Shown here piece by piece: positions 14,007 through 24,324 of a stretch of DNA of 64,000 bases. Both the position numbers and the translations under genes were made by a program. Origin of the DNA: Microbotryum silenes-acaulis (Eukaryota; Basidiomycota; Microbotryomycetes; Microbotryales; Microbotryaceae); contig QPFY01000006.1 of NCBI GenBank assembly GCA_003665825.1, positions 1,550,001 through 1,614,000 on the forward strand, read 5' to 3'. A model generated the notes under the pieces. The model saw only the letters and a program-made list of their open reading frames with translations, did not search any database and was not told the DNA's origin. Positions within the stretch are counted from its first letter, which is position 1, and every line of letters starts with the position of its first letter.

Positions 14007-14173
14007 GCAGCCTCACGGAATTCGATCGAATATTAATATTGACGAAATATGATATGATATGCCAAATATAGGGGTATAACCCAAGCCACCAATCCAAACT
14101 GACTGCCCTCCCACTCCCCGGTAAGAAAGAGAAAACTCAAACGCGAGCACTGACGAGTTTCTTCGCAGGAGAC

Positions 14174-15085
14174 CTAGCGATATTGTCCCATCATAGGCCC
14201 GCCCGTATCATGTCTCTGTCCTCCTCCTCCTCCTCCAAAACCCTCCCCATCTCCCGCACCCGTACCACCCCCACCGGTACCCTGACTCCCGAACCTCACT
14301 GCACTACTTCTCCTCGTCACATGTCTCGTATGAGGCGAGCCAGATCGGACTGAATTCCGGAGGGAAGAAGGAGACCCTTGAGTTCTTGCTTGGGTGCGAA
14401 CTCCGTATCCGGATGAAGTGGGGTCTATTTGGTCATAAGGGTTGGGTCGGGTAGGAGCCATCACTTTTAGGAACAGGGGAGGGAGGGTCAGTTCCTTCCT
14501 TGGGCGGTTTGACGAGGGACAGCTTCGTGAGCATAACTCACTATCCTCATAAACGCCACCCCTCCTCGAACCCGTACACTTCTTCCAAGCCCATGAAACC
14601 AACAGCACCAACAAGCCCAATCCGACCAAACTCCCAACAACGATTCCGGCGATATCGCCATGCGAAAGATGTTTCGACGACGATGAGGAGAGGGAATTAG
14701 GAGCGACGAGAGGGGAGTTGGAGGAAGTGGATGTGGTAGGATCGGAAGAGGTCGGGTTGGGGTTGGGTGTGGTAGGTAGGGTGGGAGCTGGTGAAGGAGC
14801 TGTAGGGATTTCAGTCGTGGAGGTCGTGTTGGTCACCGTCGAGTTGAGGGGTGTCGACCCGGAAGGAGTCGACGTTCCGGAAGGAGGAGTCGACGTCGAT
14901 GAAGGATCTGCGTAAAGGGGTATTCCTCAGCCCACAGTTCTTCCCACACTGAATACTGAGGCCCGGCCTAACCCACTGTTGCTAACAATCACCACAATCG
15001 TCACCGGCCCTTGTACGATCGTCGTCCCATTCGCCAAGGGCACGCTCGAATTCACATTTACGTAGGCCGTTGGGACGGCCTGGCT

Positions 15086-15131
<46 letters not shown>

Positions 15132-15388
15132 GAGGCTGATACAGCGCCGTCGGTTTTGGAAGGAGCTTGTGGGTCATCTTTGGTCGTTGTACTACTGAGT
15201 TTGTGCGAGCTTGATCTCCTCGGATTCGAAGGTTGGGATCGCTGTGGAGTAAGAAGGTGCACCATCGTCAATACGCAGGCCCGGGCCGCACTCGAATCAG
15301 GCTCTCCTTTCAAGTTCCACGTGACCCATGCGAGAAGGAACGGGACGTACATCACCCGAAGAGCCTCTCTCATCGTAATCACTCTCAT
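14174..15388 (-). CDS. Ser/Thr/Pro-rich single-pass membrane protein (mucin/WSC-sensor-like layout), 355 aa, three exons
   Basis: Exons 15388-14977, 14907-14542 and 14463-14174 join in phase to 356 codons. The N-terminus is hydrophobic (MREALRVMYVPFLLAWVTW, possible signal peptide or anchor). Next come a Ser-rich stretch with an SGSGSG repeat, a potentially N-glycosylated patch (NVNSSVPLANGTT) and a long Ser/Thr/Pro tract typical of O-mannosylated cell-surface stalks. One strong transmembrane helix follows (GIVVGSLVGLGLLVLLVSWAW) with a basic stop-transfer KKCTGSRR. The cytoplasmic tail is Gly/Ser-rich (GGGGTGAGDGEGFGGGGGG). The architecture resembles fungal wall-stress sensors, but no WSC domain or other recognisable ectodomain is visible, so function is unassigned. 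The start is uncertain by several residues. Confidence 0.65.
15091..15131. repeat. Hexanucleotide microsatellite (CTGAGC)n inside a coding exon
   Basis: Six to seven perfect units of CTGAGC lie within exon 1 of the membrane protein and encode the alternating Ser-Gly tract on the minus strand. Unit gain or loss would keep the frame and change only the linker length. Confidence 0.9.
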
Positions 15389-15744
15389 TGAGGGTCCTTC
15401 GTTTCTTCATCGAGTCAACTTTCATCGTCGGTGACGTGAAGTGGAAGATTTTTCGAGTCGGGTCTCGCGTGGCGTCTGGAACGAGCGCGTCGTCGCGTGT
15501 GTTTGATGATTCGCAGCGTGTCCGAAACGTCGAGCGTTTGAAGCGAGAGTACCAGTGCGCGAAGGGTTGTAGAATGTGTTGAACGAGCGTGCGTCAAGTA
15601 AAGAAGGTGAATAAAGTTGGGTAGAGGTGATCTGATAAACTGAGGCTGAGGGAAAACGGAATTAGTAGGTTAATCGCGCGAATAGCAGGGCACTTTGGTT
15701 CCGAGAATGGCAACTCTGGTCCCACATCGGAGGCGACTTTGGGA
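15389..15744. other. Intergenic region leading into transposon repeats
   Basis: No gene is seen. Degenerate copies of the ACTTTGG / TCCCACATCGGAGGCGACT repeat begin at about 15695, just outside the inverted-repeat arm. Confidence 0.4.
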
Positions 15745-15754
15745 TCGCACGCAC

Positions 15755-15960
15755 ACATAACCGCTCTAATCGCTCGTCATTCTGGGCTCACATAAGGTCA
15801 GCTTTTGGGCCCACGTCGGAGGCGACTCTGGTCCCACATCGGAGGCGACTCTGGTCCCACATCGGAGGTGACTTTGGGATCACATCGGAGCCGACTTTGG
15901 GATCACATCGGTACTTTGGGATCACATCCGAGGTCATTCTTGTACCACGTTCATGGGGAC
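15755..15960. repeat. Subterminal tandem repeat array (about 25-30 bp unit)
   Basis: Repeated units alternate CTCTGGTCCCACATCGGAGG and CTTTGGGATCACATCGGAG. The inverted counterpart lies at 24334-24470. Units are imperfect and vary in length between the arms. Confidence 0.8.
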
Positions 15961-16136
15961 TTTGGTACCACATAGTGTAGACGCCTGTATCTCTTGCGAT
16001 ATGTGATGTATCACTCTGGGAACAGTAGTTTGATGTAGATACAAGTCTATCGTATTTCTGGCCGGTGAGACGAGGCGGACAATGAAGTAGTTGCTACATC
16101 GAGGTTCTTCCCCGCTTGGCCTCTCCGCGCCCGTGG

Positions 16137-18595
16137 CGAACGTGTTTGCGCCGATTAGAGCAGAATTGGCACCGGTCCCTCGCTTCTCTCATCCATGAAG
16201 AACAGTTCATACAGCTTGAGCAAAGATGCAGATTATAGTAAGTAACGCTTCGACATTGACGGACTTTGTATGATCATTGCAATTGAACGATATTTAAACG
16301 TATTCACATGTTTGGCTCGCTTTACCTCTCCTTTCTTTAGTGCTGCTCAAAGTGAAGAAACCAGTTCTTAGCTCTTTCTTGGTATGACGAAATGTTAGAA
16401 TGTAGCTACTTCGAGCATGCATGACCTAGATCACACTTCAACTTTCGGTCTCGACATTGCGAGCAAACTTTCCGCCGACTGGTGCTCGAGGTCACGCTTT
16501 CCGCTTCCGAACGACGCCGTTTGCTAGGAGTCGCAACAGCGGAAGTGCTACTCTCTTAAAGAATGGTAGAGTGCTTGCATTACTTTGGTAGGTGTTGCGT
16601 GGCATTACTGGCGGAAATGAAGGAAGGGCGAGGGAACTCACATAGCAAAAAACGGGGGTTTTTCGGGTATGGCTTTGGGAGTGCGCGCCCTGCCGAGACG
16701 ATCCCGGCGCCATCCCAGCACCATCCCGGCGCTCTGCGCTCAATTCTAGGACGATCCCGGCACGCGCTCGCCCTCTTGGGACCATCCCAGGATCGGGAAG
16801 GAATTTCAGGACGGTCTCAGAATAGAAAGTCGGACGCTGGAATGACCTCGGGACGGTCCCGGCGGCGCTAGGTTGCCAGTCCGGGTATGGTTCTGGAATT
16901 CTGGTGTATTCGCCCATGGTACTGGGAGTAGGAGGTAATTCCGGGATGGTGCTGACAGTGTACCAGGATACATAGGCTTCCGGCTGGTCAGAGGCATGAT
17001 GTAGGGCTTGTACAGCATGTGCAGAAATGCGCAGTACAGATGAAAGATATGGATTGCAATTGCCGTGAATTACGACGGCCGCAGTTGAGGCGGGGTTGGG
17101 GCCAGCATGAGCAGGGGCGAGCCGAGAAAAGCCGAGACACGACAAGACAGCCGACGAGAGTCGGTCTTAACCGTCCTTGCCTCTGCTCCACTCACGCGCT
17201 CGCTCACCCAGTCGCAAGAGGGTCCCACCGTCCGGAGCGTCGTCACCCTTGTAGTGTACGGTTCTCCTGTCTCAACGGGCGGGACTTCTCCTGTCTACGC
17301 ACTCCCGCCCGTTGCCATTCCGCTCTTGACTGTACAGTGTGTGATATGCTTCACTCTCCACTTATCGAATCTTCGATCCATGACCGCAATACTTTGCCTA
17401 GCTGACTTACTCTCTGGTGGGCTTTACGTTCCTTCCCCAGATGGGCTGACTGGCTAGCCCCTGTGCCGATTCGGGTTAGTCTCTCCCTCTCGTCCCACAC
17501 CTCCGACCTCGTTTGAAGCTCTTCTTCCCTCTTTTTGTCGCTTCGAGCTTTGCTGATGTCCATGCTGAGGTCTGTCAATTCTCCATCTCTGTCGTAGTTA
17601 GATTCGTTTGGACACCATAGTGAGCCTCCTACGCCTCCTCCAGGCTGTTGACGTCCTCAGGCGATGCACTGACCATCAACCAGTTATGTACAGAACACCA
17701 ATCATACAGATGCATTTCATAGCCCAACGAGAGTCACCGCCGGTTCATCTTTGAGCCGCTCGGTCGCTTTTCAGCATCAGAGCCTTGGACTCAGGGGCTC
17801 AGCTGACTCGCTCGCGGTCCACTAACAATGTCCCCGACAGCTTACCATGGCAGTAGGTCTGGGTCAATCGCGCTCTCTCTCTCGGCTACTTGCTAGCTAT
17901 TAGTACTGGAGTCTCGAACATAGAGCAGGCCGTTGACACGCTCTATTGGCCCCCGACGGAATGAAGCGTTGGCCGTCATCGGGCGCAGCCACGAAGTCCG
18001 GTAGGTGCCTTGTATGCGCGTCTAGAGCAGTTTGAACGTAGCAGATACCATACTACGTTTTTTGTTTAGCCTTGTACTGTATTGCATGTGAACACTGCAC
18101 CCGATTACAGCGAGAGAACGACCGCAAAAATGATTACAAATGAATCAAGCATTACGAGTATGCATAAGTAAAAATTAAATTGTTTACTAATCGATCCCAC
18201 AACTATCCTGGCACCATCTCGGGATCATCCCGGGACCCAGGACTATCCCCGCGCCGTCCGTGCCCAGACCGCCGTCAATTCCTGGACCATCCCAGCATCG
18301 GCGCGGGTCCCGGGATGGTCCCCGGACGGTCCCAGCATTGGTACGCCTGTCGCGGGGACGGTCCCGGGATGGTCGCAGAGTTGGGGCGCCCAACTCTGGT
18401 AGTGCGCCGTGATCGTCCACGGTCATCCCAGGATGGCAACCATTCCTCGGCGATCCCACGGCCATCCCGACCCCGTCCCAAAGCCATCCTCAAAATATCC
18501 GCCTTTTTTGCTATGTCACCAGCGCCGATGAAAGATCGTCGTCCTGAACGAGGATCTGCACAAGGGACGAAGGAGGAAGGAAAAAGAAAGACATG
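16137..18595. other. Interior of the composite element, left part: no intact gene
   Basis: This holds the nested inverted-repeat element (16640-18517) and otherwise unassignable sequence. Open frames on both strands around 16.5-17.4 kb arise from GC-rich repeats and lack domains. Confidence 0.4.
16640..18517. mobile_element. Nested inverted-repeat element with GGGACCATCCCGGG-type subterminal repeats
   Basis: The sequence ACATAGCAAAAAA...GGCTTTGGGA at 16640-16680 recurs inverted at 18476-18517 (CCCAAAGCCAT...TTTTTTGCTATGT). Inside both ends lie GC-rich arrays (16680-16875 and 18195-18475) built of self-complementary words such as GGGACCATCCCGGGA and CCATCCCAGCA. The roughly 1.3-kb core has no transposase. 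It looks like a non-autonomous element inserted in, or part of, the larger one. Confidence 0.55.
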
Positions 18596-19599
18596 TCAGC
18601 CACCCAAACCAAGTTCCTTTGATTTTATATGCGAAATGATCACCTTGAGTTGACTAGAGCATTGTTTTCCCGGGGCTCTGTAGTTTCTCGTACCCAAGTT
18701 TGCCATCCTTAACCCGAACTCTTTTGCAGGCCCCCGAGCAACGATGGGTAATTCGTAGAACTCGTAGAACCTCCGCAACAGGTCGACCTTCGCCGGGTTG
18801 ACTCCAAGCTTTTAGAAGAGTGATAGGTACTTCTGGACGTCATCAGATCCCCACTGCCACGTCCGACGGATGTTGATGAGTAGACGATGGCGCGTCACCG
18901 TAAGGTCGCTCGACGACAGCGAGACAGCATTCGTTTTGCGTGGAGCCCAGTCATGCTTCTGTCGATATATCTCACCAATAAGAGTTAGGTCGATCACAGG
19001 ACGAAACAAAACGCAGCGCAGCACGCAGCTTCGACACACCTCTGTAGCTATGAACCTTGGGAGCTCCAGGACAGGAAGTTTGCTTACAAATTCCATTTGG
19101 ATTTCTGCTTGCGAGGAACGAGCGGCCTGAGACGGAGCTCGTTGTGCTCTGCAGTGGTGAGGATTTTGTTTGAGAAAATTGCTTCGCGCGTCGTGTTCGA
19201 CAGCTCGTCGGTCTGCGTTCCGCCGAGAGAGCTCGCAGGTAGTATGCCGGTCCAAGTCTTCTTGTCTTTCCGAGCGAGGAGTGGTGCGCAGACGATGTTG
19301 TCAGGTAATACCTCGTCTAAGCTGCCTTCTTAGACTCCGTAGTATGAATCGCTTGCCGAATCCTCTTTGGAGTCGCTGGAACAGTTCTTGCGAGAGCTCG
19401 AAAGCCCCGAGGCTGAGTCGGAGGTGCGAGACGTCGAGGACTTGGGGGGAACCGCGACCAAAGCTGCCGAGAGTTTCGAAGCGTCCTCATCCTCATATAG
19501 ATCCGATTCATCTTCCGATAGGTATGGATCTGGCGAGATTTGTTGTTGCAGCGCAATGGGTGAGCGGCCCCCTTTGTCTTGGAGTTGCAGTTGGTTCAT
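18596..19599 (-). pseudogene. Degenerate protein-coding region of unknown family inside the composite element
   Basis: Two consecutive minus-strand frames look coding. The first (19599-19084) starts MNQLQLQDKGG, is acidic and Ser-rich (YLSEDESDLYEDEDASK), is broken by one TAA near 19332, then continues LDEVLPDNIVCAPLLARKDK to KQKSKWNL, ending at a possible GTAAGC donor. The second (19096-18596) contains EIYRQKHDWAPRKTNAVSL and TWQWGSDDVQKYLSLF, one in-frame TAA, then KLGVNPAKVDLLRRFYEFYE and GLRMANLGTRNYRAPGKQ. Dense charged/aromatic content in single frames across two lone stops suggests a recently decayed gene. I recognise no domain. Position suggests it was carried by the transposon. Confidence 0.5.
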
Positions 19600-19834
19600 C
19601 GCTTAAGTTGTTGACATGTCGGACTCGGGTCCCGGGACCGGCTGACACCACGGGCGCGGAGCGGCCAAGCAGGGAAGAACCCCGATGTAGCAACTACTGG
19701 CTTGTCCGCCTTATCTCACCGGCCAGAAGTACTATAGACCTGTACATATATCATACTGCTGTCTCCAGAGTGATACATCACATATCGCAAGAGATACAGG
19801 CGTCTACACTATGTGGTACCAAAGTCCCGATGAA

Positions 19835-19839
19835 CGTGG
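19835..19839. repeat. Target-site duplication, left copy (CGTGG)
   Basis: Pairs with 24325-24329. The empty-site counterpart is present once in the inverted arm near 15940. Confidence 0.9.
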
Positions 19840-20047
19840 TCTTGAATCTCGGCGTCTGATTCGAGGTGGTTCAATACGTTAGAACGCTCAGTTAACTATT
19901 GCAATATGATACCGTGAATACTACTGACCTGATTCGAGGTGGTTCAATACGTTAGAACGCTCGAATCAGAAGGAAGCTAAGAGAAAGCCCGCGCGCGCTC
20001 GCGCTCATGTAGCCTACAGAGTGTACTCCTCACGTGTCAACTCAACA
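19840..20047 (-). repeat. Copia 3' LTR (208 bp, with 73-bp duplication)
   Basis: Read on the element strand it begins TGTTGAGTTGACACGTG and ends ATTCAAGA. A 34-bp segment (19856-19889) is repeated at 19929-19962 with 39 bp of new sequence between, making it 73 bp longer than the 5' LTR. The polypurine tract (read on the minus strand GAGCGAGGGGGGG) abuts it at 20048-20060. Confidence 0.9.
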
Positions 20048-20066
20048 CCCCCCCTCGCTCTAAGGC

Positions 20067-23000
20067 CTACATAATTCCCATCCCTATGGCCGCCCTATGC
20101 TTCTCTAGTGCCGGTCTCGGCAACGCCTTCGTAAACATGTCGGCGAGCATCTCGGCGGTTGGAAGATAGTTAACGACGATGTCACCTTCTCGTACCCGTT
20201 CTCGAACGAAATGCTCGGTCAGGCGTAGGTGCTTAGTTCGATCGTGGAACACCGGATTCTTTGTGAGAGCTATCGCGCCTTGATTGTCGCCTTTCAGCTC
20301 GATCGGGCCACAAATCGTGACCCCCAATTCCGCGAGCAAATTCCGCAAGAACTGACACTCTCGAGACGCATGAGTAAGGCCGATGTATTCCGCTTCCGTT
20401 GATGACGTCGCCACTCGGCTCTGGATCCGAGAACTCCAAGAAATTGGCCCGTCAGCCAGCTTGAAGACATGCCCCATCGTAGATCGGGACGTGTTGATGC
20501 AGGAACCCCAGTCCGAATCCGAGTATCCCACGTATCCAACCAACGAATCACGTTTCGTCTTGTAGACAATGCCGAGTTCGAGAGTTCCCTTGATGTAGCG
20601 TAGAATCTTCACAACTGCCGCCCAATGGTCACTGCCCGCCTTGTTCGTGAATCTTGCCAAATACGACACCGGGTACGCAAGATCGGGCCGAGTTGCAACG
20701 ACGGCGTACATCAATGATCCAATGGCCGATCTGTACTGTGTCTGTAACGAGGGATCCGGAGTGTCGCAGGGTTTGAGCTGAAGACCCGGTTGCATTGGTA
20801 ATACACTTTTGTTAGCATCCGCCATGCCGAACCTTGCAAGTACATCGAGCAAATACTGTCGTTGCGACAACGCAATCCCATCCGCTTGACGAATGAGCTG
20901 GACGCCAAGGATGTACTCTGCATTGCCGAGACGTTTGACTCCGTACAATCGATCCAATTCGTCGAGCACGCGATCAATTTCGGATAAGTCGGGGCCGACA
21001 AACAGCAAGTCGTCGACGTAAACCGCGATGTAATAATCGTCTTTGCCAAGTGTCCGACGATAGACACACTCTTCGCTCCGAAGACGATTGTAACCAATCT
21101 TGACGAGGGTCTTATGGATCGTCTCGTTCCATACCCGGCCGGCCTGCTTGAGACCGTAAATCGAGCGTTGCAACTTGAGACAGACATCGTCGGGAAGTCG
21201 GACTCCCTCCGGTACGCGCATGTACAATTCCTCTTCAAGTTCGCCATGCAAATAGGCTTTGTCAATGTCCGCTTGGATGATATGGTAACCCCGGGCGGCC
21301 GCCAACGCGATGAGAGTACGAATTGAGACAAACTTCGCTGTCGGTGCGAACGTCTCTTTGAAGTCAATTCCCGGCCGTTGCGTGAAGCCTCGTGCAACAA
21401 GTCGAGCTTTGTACGAAGTCGGCCGACCATCCTTGTCCCGTTTCGTTCGGAAAACGAATTTGGACCCGAGAACCTTGGCGCCGGCGGGAAGCTCGTCTCG
21501 TTTCATAATCGTAAAGACTGAGTAATCGTCACGCAATGACTCGAACTCATCGATTGCACCTTGCGCCCATTCGTGAGACTTGTGGTGTGCCATGGCTGCC
21601 TTCCAAGTCGTGGGATCACTAGTCGGCAAAACAAACGGACCGTCTTCCTCGTCGGAATCGGCGACGGCTACGAAGGCCTCCGGTTCGAAATGCTCAGGTG
21701 CCCTACGATCCCGCTTTCCGACCGGTGCTGCCCAAGCAGGTCCAGGGGCGTCAAAACGCAACTCCTTTGGTACATCTTCCACAATTGGTGCGTGTTGCTC
21801 GGCGGGGTCAACGTCGTCAACCGGGTTTTCCTCCCGGGCTTCTACCTCGACCTCCGGGGCCTGGTTCGCAGCGATCGGCTGTTGCGCAGCTTCATGTCGA
21901 TTCGTCGCAACTGGTCGAGGTACGACTACTTCGATCGCCTCAATCCTCGGTGCTGGCGCGCCTTCACGGGCCGGGAACTTGTCCTCGAAGAACGTCACGC
22001 TTCGCGATAACGTTAACCGCCCCCTCACCGGGTCCCATAGTCGGTAGGCTTTGGATTCTAGGTCGTATCCGAGGAAGATCATCGGAAGGCCCCGTGGCTG
22101 GAGTTTCTTACGTTGTTCGGTATTTGCCGTGTGCCAAGCTCGACATCCGAAGACCCGCAAGTGATGAACGTGCGCAGGTTTCCCGGTCCATTCCCGAAAT
22201 GGCACCTTGCCACCAAGAGCAGAATGTGGGGAACGATTCTTCACATACACGTATGTAGCCACGGCTTCGGCCCAAAACACCGTGGGCAGACCGGATTCAT
22301 ACAGCATCGTTCGAGCTGCTTCCGAAATCGAGCGGTTGGCCCTTTCGGCGACACCGTTTTGCTCGGGCGTGCTGGGGATCGTGAGTTGTCGCGACAAACC
22401 CGTGTCGTCCAACCATCGCTTGAACTCCGTCGAAAGAAACTCGCCACCGCGGTCCGAACGGACAACTTTCAAAGTGTGCCCTGACGACAGCTCGACCCGT
22501 AGTTTCCACGTTTTGAACCTTTCAAAGGAGTCCGACTTCCGCGGCATCGTCAACACCCACATGTACCGCGTACAATCGTCGACGATAACTAGCGCGTAGC
22601 GATGATTTGCAAGTGACAGCTCGCCGTCGAAGGACAAGAGATCGATGTGGACGAGATCGAGGGGTTTTTCGGCTAGCGATTCGGAGTTTGGGAACGGCTT
22701 GTGCGTAGCTTTGCCGGCCAGACACGATTCGCATTTCAAGTCACTGCGAGACTTCATGTTCAAACCTATCACAGCGTCAGACTTGGACAGCTGGTGAAGG
22801 GAACGGCAGTGTAGATGAGCGAAACGTCCGTGCCAGATGTGGAGAGGCACTGCTGTCAGAGCTGTGGCTGACGCACATTCATGGGGTGAACTCCGAGCTT
22901 GAACCAACTTGAGGTCCAGACGGTACAACCCCGAATTGAGCTTCTGTCCCGTGAGTAGGATGTCGTCATTTCCGGCCACCGTGAATCGCCCGTTTTGAAT

Positions 23001-24224
23001 GGTGATCTTGCGACTATCACGATCGGCTCGATGCCCGGCGAAGAGATTGGCGGGGGCGCTAGGGACGAAGATGCTGTTGACCAAGTTGTACCTCTTGCCG
23101 TTCTTGTCTTCGACGCAGGCCGTGCCTACTCCCATAATGGTCTTTCCGTCACCATTGATGCCCTTTAACGAAGACGGAGCTGTCGCCTTCAGGTCGGCGA
23201 ACGCGGCAGGATTATTGATGACGTGATGAGTCGCTGCCGTGTCGTAGAGGATCATTTCTCGAGAGTGTCCTTTTGGTAATTGCGTGAAAAACGCGCCAAC
23301 GGAATCGGTCCCCAGAATGTCTTCAACCGAAGGGAGCGCCAAATTTGCCATCGGTTCCTCGCCTTTGGTCGTCTTGCGTCGTGGAAACTTCTTCTTCTTC
23401 GGCTTGGAACAGTTTTTGTTGAAGTGGGTGTCTTCACCGCAGTTCCAGCAGGGGCCGGGTGGCTTCGGTTGGGCACCAGTCGTGGCCAACAACGCCGTCG
23501 CAGCGTTCCCAGTATCTTGACTCAAGTTTGCTGGAGCTCGACCTGCTGCGATCACTGTGTCGACAGTTGGTATCGCATCGACGTCTTTGGAGTCGAACTG
23601 ATCCAGATACGACGGTCGTCGAGCGCCCACAATCGCAATGAGGTGGCATGCAACCACTTGGTCGAACGTCAACTTGTGAGCCCGTAGGTCAGTTGTGAGG
23701 CGAGTGATGGATCCGGCCCAAGGAAGATAATCGTCTTCCTGTGCTGGTGGCGGTCCGACCAAGAATAACTTTCCAATTTGCGTGATAACGCCGCGAAGGG
23801 AAGACCGACCCAGGTGCTTTCGAAGGTATTCCACCGTCTGCTCCGGCGTCAGGTCGTAGCAGCTGACCAGGAGATGCGCCACACTTTCTGAACAGGTTTG
23901 ATGCATTGCCCTGTGCACCGCATCATGAGCTCGATCGAGTTCATCGTCGTCCTTGCATTTGGCGGATGGGTACTGCTTGGGAAAGGAGAGCTGCCACTGA
24001 CGCCTGTCGACGGTGAAGCGAACGTGATCGAGCCATACGTCGATGTTGTTGTTCTTCAAAATCGCAAATGCCGGGAAACGCGAAGTTTGCGAGTGTGTTG
24101 GAGGGTCTTCGTCGACACTTGTCGATGGAGCGTTCGGGTGAACCGTTGCGACGTGGCAGCAGCTGTGCGAAGTCGTTGGGCTTATAACCTCTTGAATCTC
24201 GGCGTCTGATTCGAGGTGGTTCAA
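20067..24224 (-). CDS. Copia Gag-Pol polyprotein, 1385 aa, intact
   Basis: One uninterrupted frame encodes all retrotransposition functions in Copia order. The Gag/UBN2-like region is at about 60-240. The zinc knuckle is CWNCGEDTHFNKNC (Cys259, Cys262, His267, Cys272). The aspartic protease has YDTAATHH (Asp328). A GAG-pre-integrase/integrase zinc region follows (HGRFAHLH, CESCLAGK), then an integrase core with DLVHIDLL, RSDRGGEF and a downstream acidic residue in TPEQNGVAERANR. Reverse transcriptase carries YVDDLL (Tyr1069), and RNase H carries TSSTEAEYIGLTHASRE. The first ATG (24224) lies inside the 5' LTR, 35 bp before its end. The next in-frame Met is about 105 codons later, so the first 11-12 residues are LTR-encoded. 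No frameshift separates gag from pol. Confidence 0.95.
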   Translation of the reverse strand: MNHLESDAEIQEVISPTTSHSCCHVATVHPNAPSTSVDEDPPTHSQTSRFPAFAILKNNNIDVWLDHVRFTVDRRQWQLSFPKQYPSAKCKDDDELDRAHDAVHRAMHQTCSESVAHLLVSCYDLTPEQTVEYLRKHLGRSSLRGVITQIGKLFLVGPPPAQEDDYLPWAGSITRLTTDLRAHKLTFDQVVACHLIAIVGARRPSYLDQFDSKDVDAIPTVDTVIAAGRAPANLSQDTGNAATALLATTGAQPKPPGPCWNCGEDTHFNKNCSKPKKKKFPRRKTTKGEEPMANLALPSVEDILGTDSVGAFFTQLPKGHSREMILYDTAATHHVINNPAAFADLKATAPSSLKGINGDGKTIMGVGTACVEDKNGKRYNLVNSIFVPSAPANLFAGHRADRDSRKITIQNGRFTVAGNDDILLTGQKLNSGLYRLDLKLVQARSSPHECASATALTAVPLHIWHGRFAHLHCRSLHQLSKSDAVIGLNMKSRSDLKCESCLAGKATHKPFPNSESLAEKPLDLVHIDLLSFDGELSLANHRYALVIVDDCTRYMWVLTMPRKSDSFERFKTWKLRVELSSGHTLKVVRSDRGGEFLSTEFKRWLDDTGLSRQLTIPSTPEQNGVAERANRSISEAARTMLYESGLPTVFWAEAVATYVYVKNRSPHSALGGKVPFREWTGKPAHVHHLRVFGCRAWHTANTEQRKKLQPRGLPMIFLGYDLESKAYRLWDPVRGRLTLSRSVTFFEDKFPAREGAPAPRIEAIEVVVPRPVATNRHEAAQQPIAANQAPEVEVEAREENPVDDVDPAEQHAPIVEDVPKELRFDAPGPAWAAPVGKRDRRAPEHFEPEAFVAVADSDEEDGPFVLPTSDPTTWKAAMAHHKSHEWAQGAIDEFESLRDDYSVFTIMKRDELPAGAKVLGSKFVFRTKRDKDGRPTSYKARLVARGFTQRPGIDFKETFAPTAKFVSIRTLIALAAARGYHIIQADIDKAYLHGELEEELYMRVPEGVRLPDDVCLKLQRSIYGLKQAGRVWNETIHKTLVKIGYNRLRSEECVYRRTLGKDDYYIAVYVDDLLFVGPDLSEIDRVLDELDRLYGVKRLGNAEYILGVQLIRQADGIALSQRQYLLDVLARFGMADANKSVLPMQPGLQLKPCDTPDPSLQTQYRSAIGSLMYAVVATRPDLAYPVSYLARFTNKAGSDHWAAVVKILRYIKGTLELGIVYKTKRDSLVGYVGYSDSDWGSCINTSRSTMGHVFKLADGPISWSSRIQSRVATSSTEAEYIGLTHASRECQFLRNLLAELGVTICGPIELKGDNQGAIALTKNPVFHDRTKHLRLTEHFVRERVREGDIVVNYLPTAEMLADMFTKALPRPALEKHRAAIGMGIM
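24178..24189 (-). other. Copia primer-binding site, half-tRNA type
   Basis: Directly after the 5' LTR, the element strand reads GGTTATAAGCCC. This resembles the primer site of Drosophila copia and yeast Ty5 (GGTTATGRGCCC), which pairs with the anticodon stem-loop of initiator tRNA-Met rather than a tRNA 3' end. One base differs and would fit an anticodon UAU. The assignment is inference from adjacency and similarity. Confidence 0.65.
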
Positions 24225-24324
24225 TACGTTAGAACGCTCGAATCAGAAGGAAGCTAAGAGAAAGCCCGCGCGCGCTCGCGCTCATGTAGCCTACAGAGTG
24301 TATTCCTCACGTGTCAACTCAACA
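24190..24324 (-). repeat. Copia 5' LTR (135 bp)
   Basis: Matches the 3' LTR except for one C/T difference (24302 region) and the extra 73 bp there. It contains the GCGCGCGCTCGCGC stretch and the polyprotein start codon. Confidence 0.92.

Larger units (their letters stand above)
19840..24324 (-). mobile_element. Complete Ty1/Copia LTR retrotransposon (4485 bp) with 5-bp target-site duplication CGTGG
   Basis: The element lies on the minus strand. The 5' LTR is at 24190-24324, the 3' LTR at 19840-20047, and a single intact polyprotein lies between. Direct CGTGG copies flank it (19835-19839 and 24325-24329). The uninterrupted homologous arm at 15935-15960 carries this pentamer only once, which proves the insertion boundary. 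Apart from a 73-bp internal duplication in the 3' LTR, the LTRs differ at one base, so insertion is recent. The element inserted into the right arm of the composite DNA element. Confidence 0.95.

Noticed and set aside
16492..17145. 217-residue minus-strand open frame in the nested element
   Set aside because: Composed of translated GC-rich self-complementary repeats; no domain and no codon-use signal.
18180..18653. 157-residue plus-strand open frame and its minus-strand shadows
   Set aside because: Same GGGACCATCCC repeat words; frames are open on several phases because the repeat lacks stop codons.
20711..21430. 239-residue frame antiphase to the Copia reverse transcriptase
   Set aside because: Shadow of the polyprotein in another frame of the same strand.
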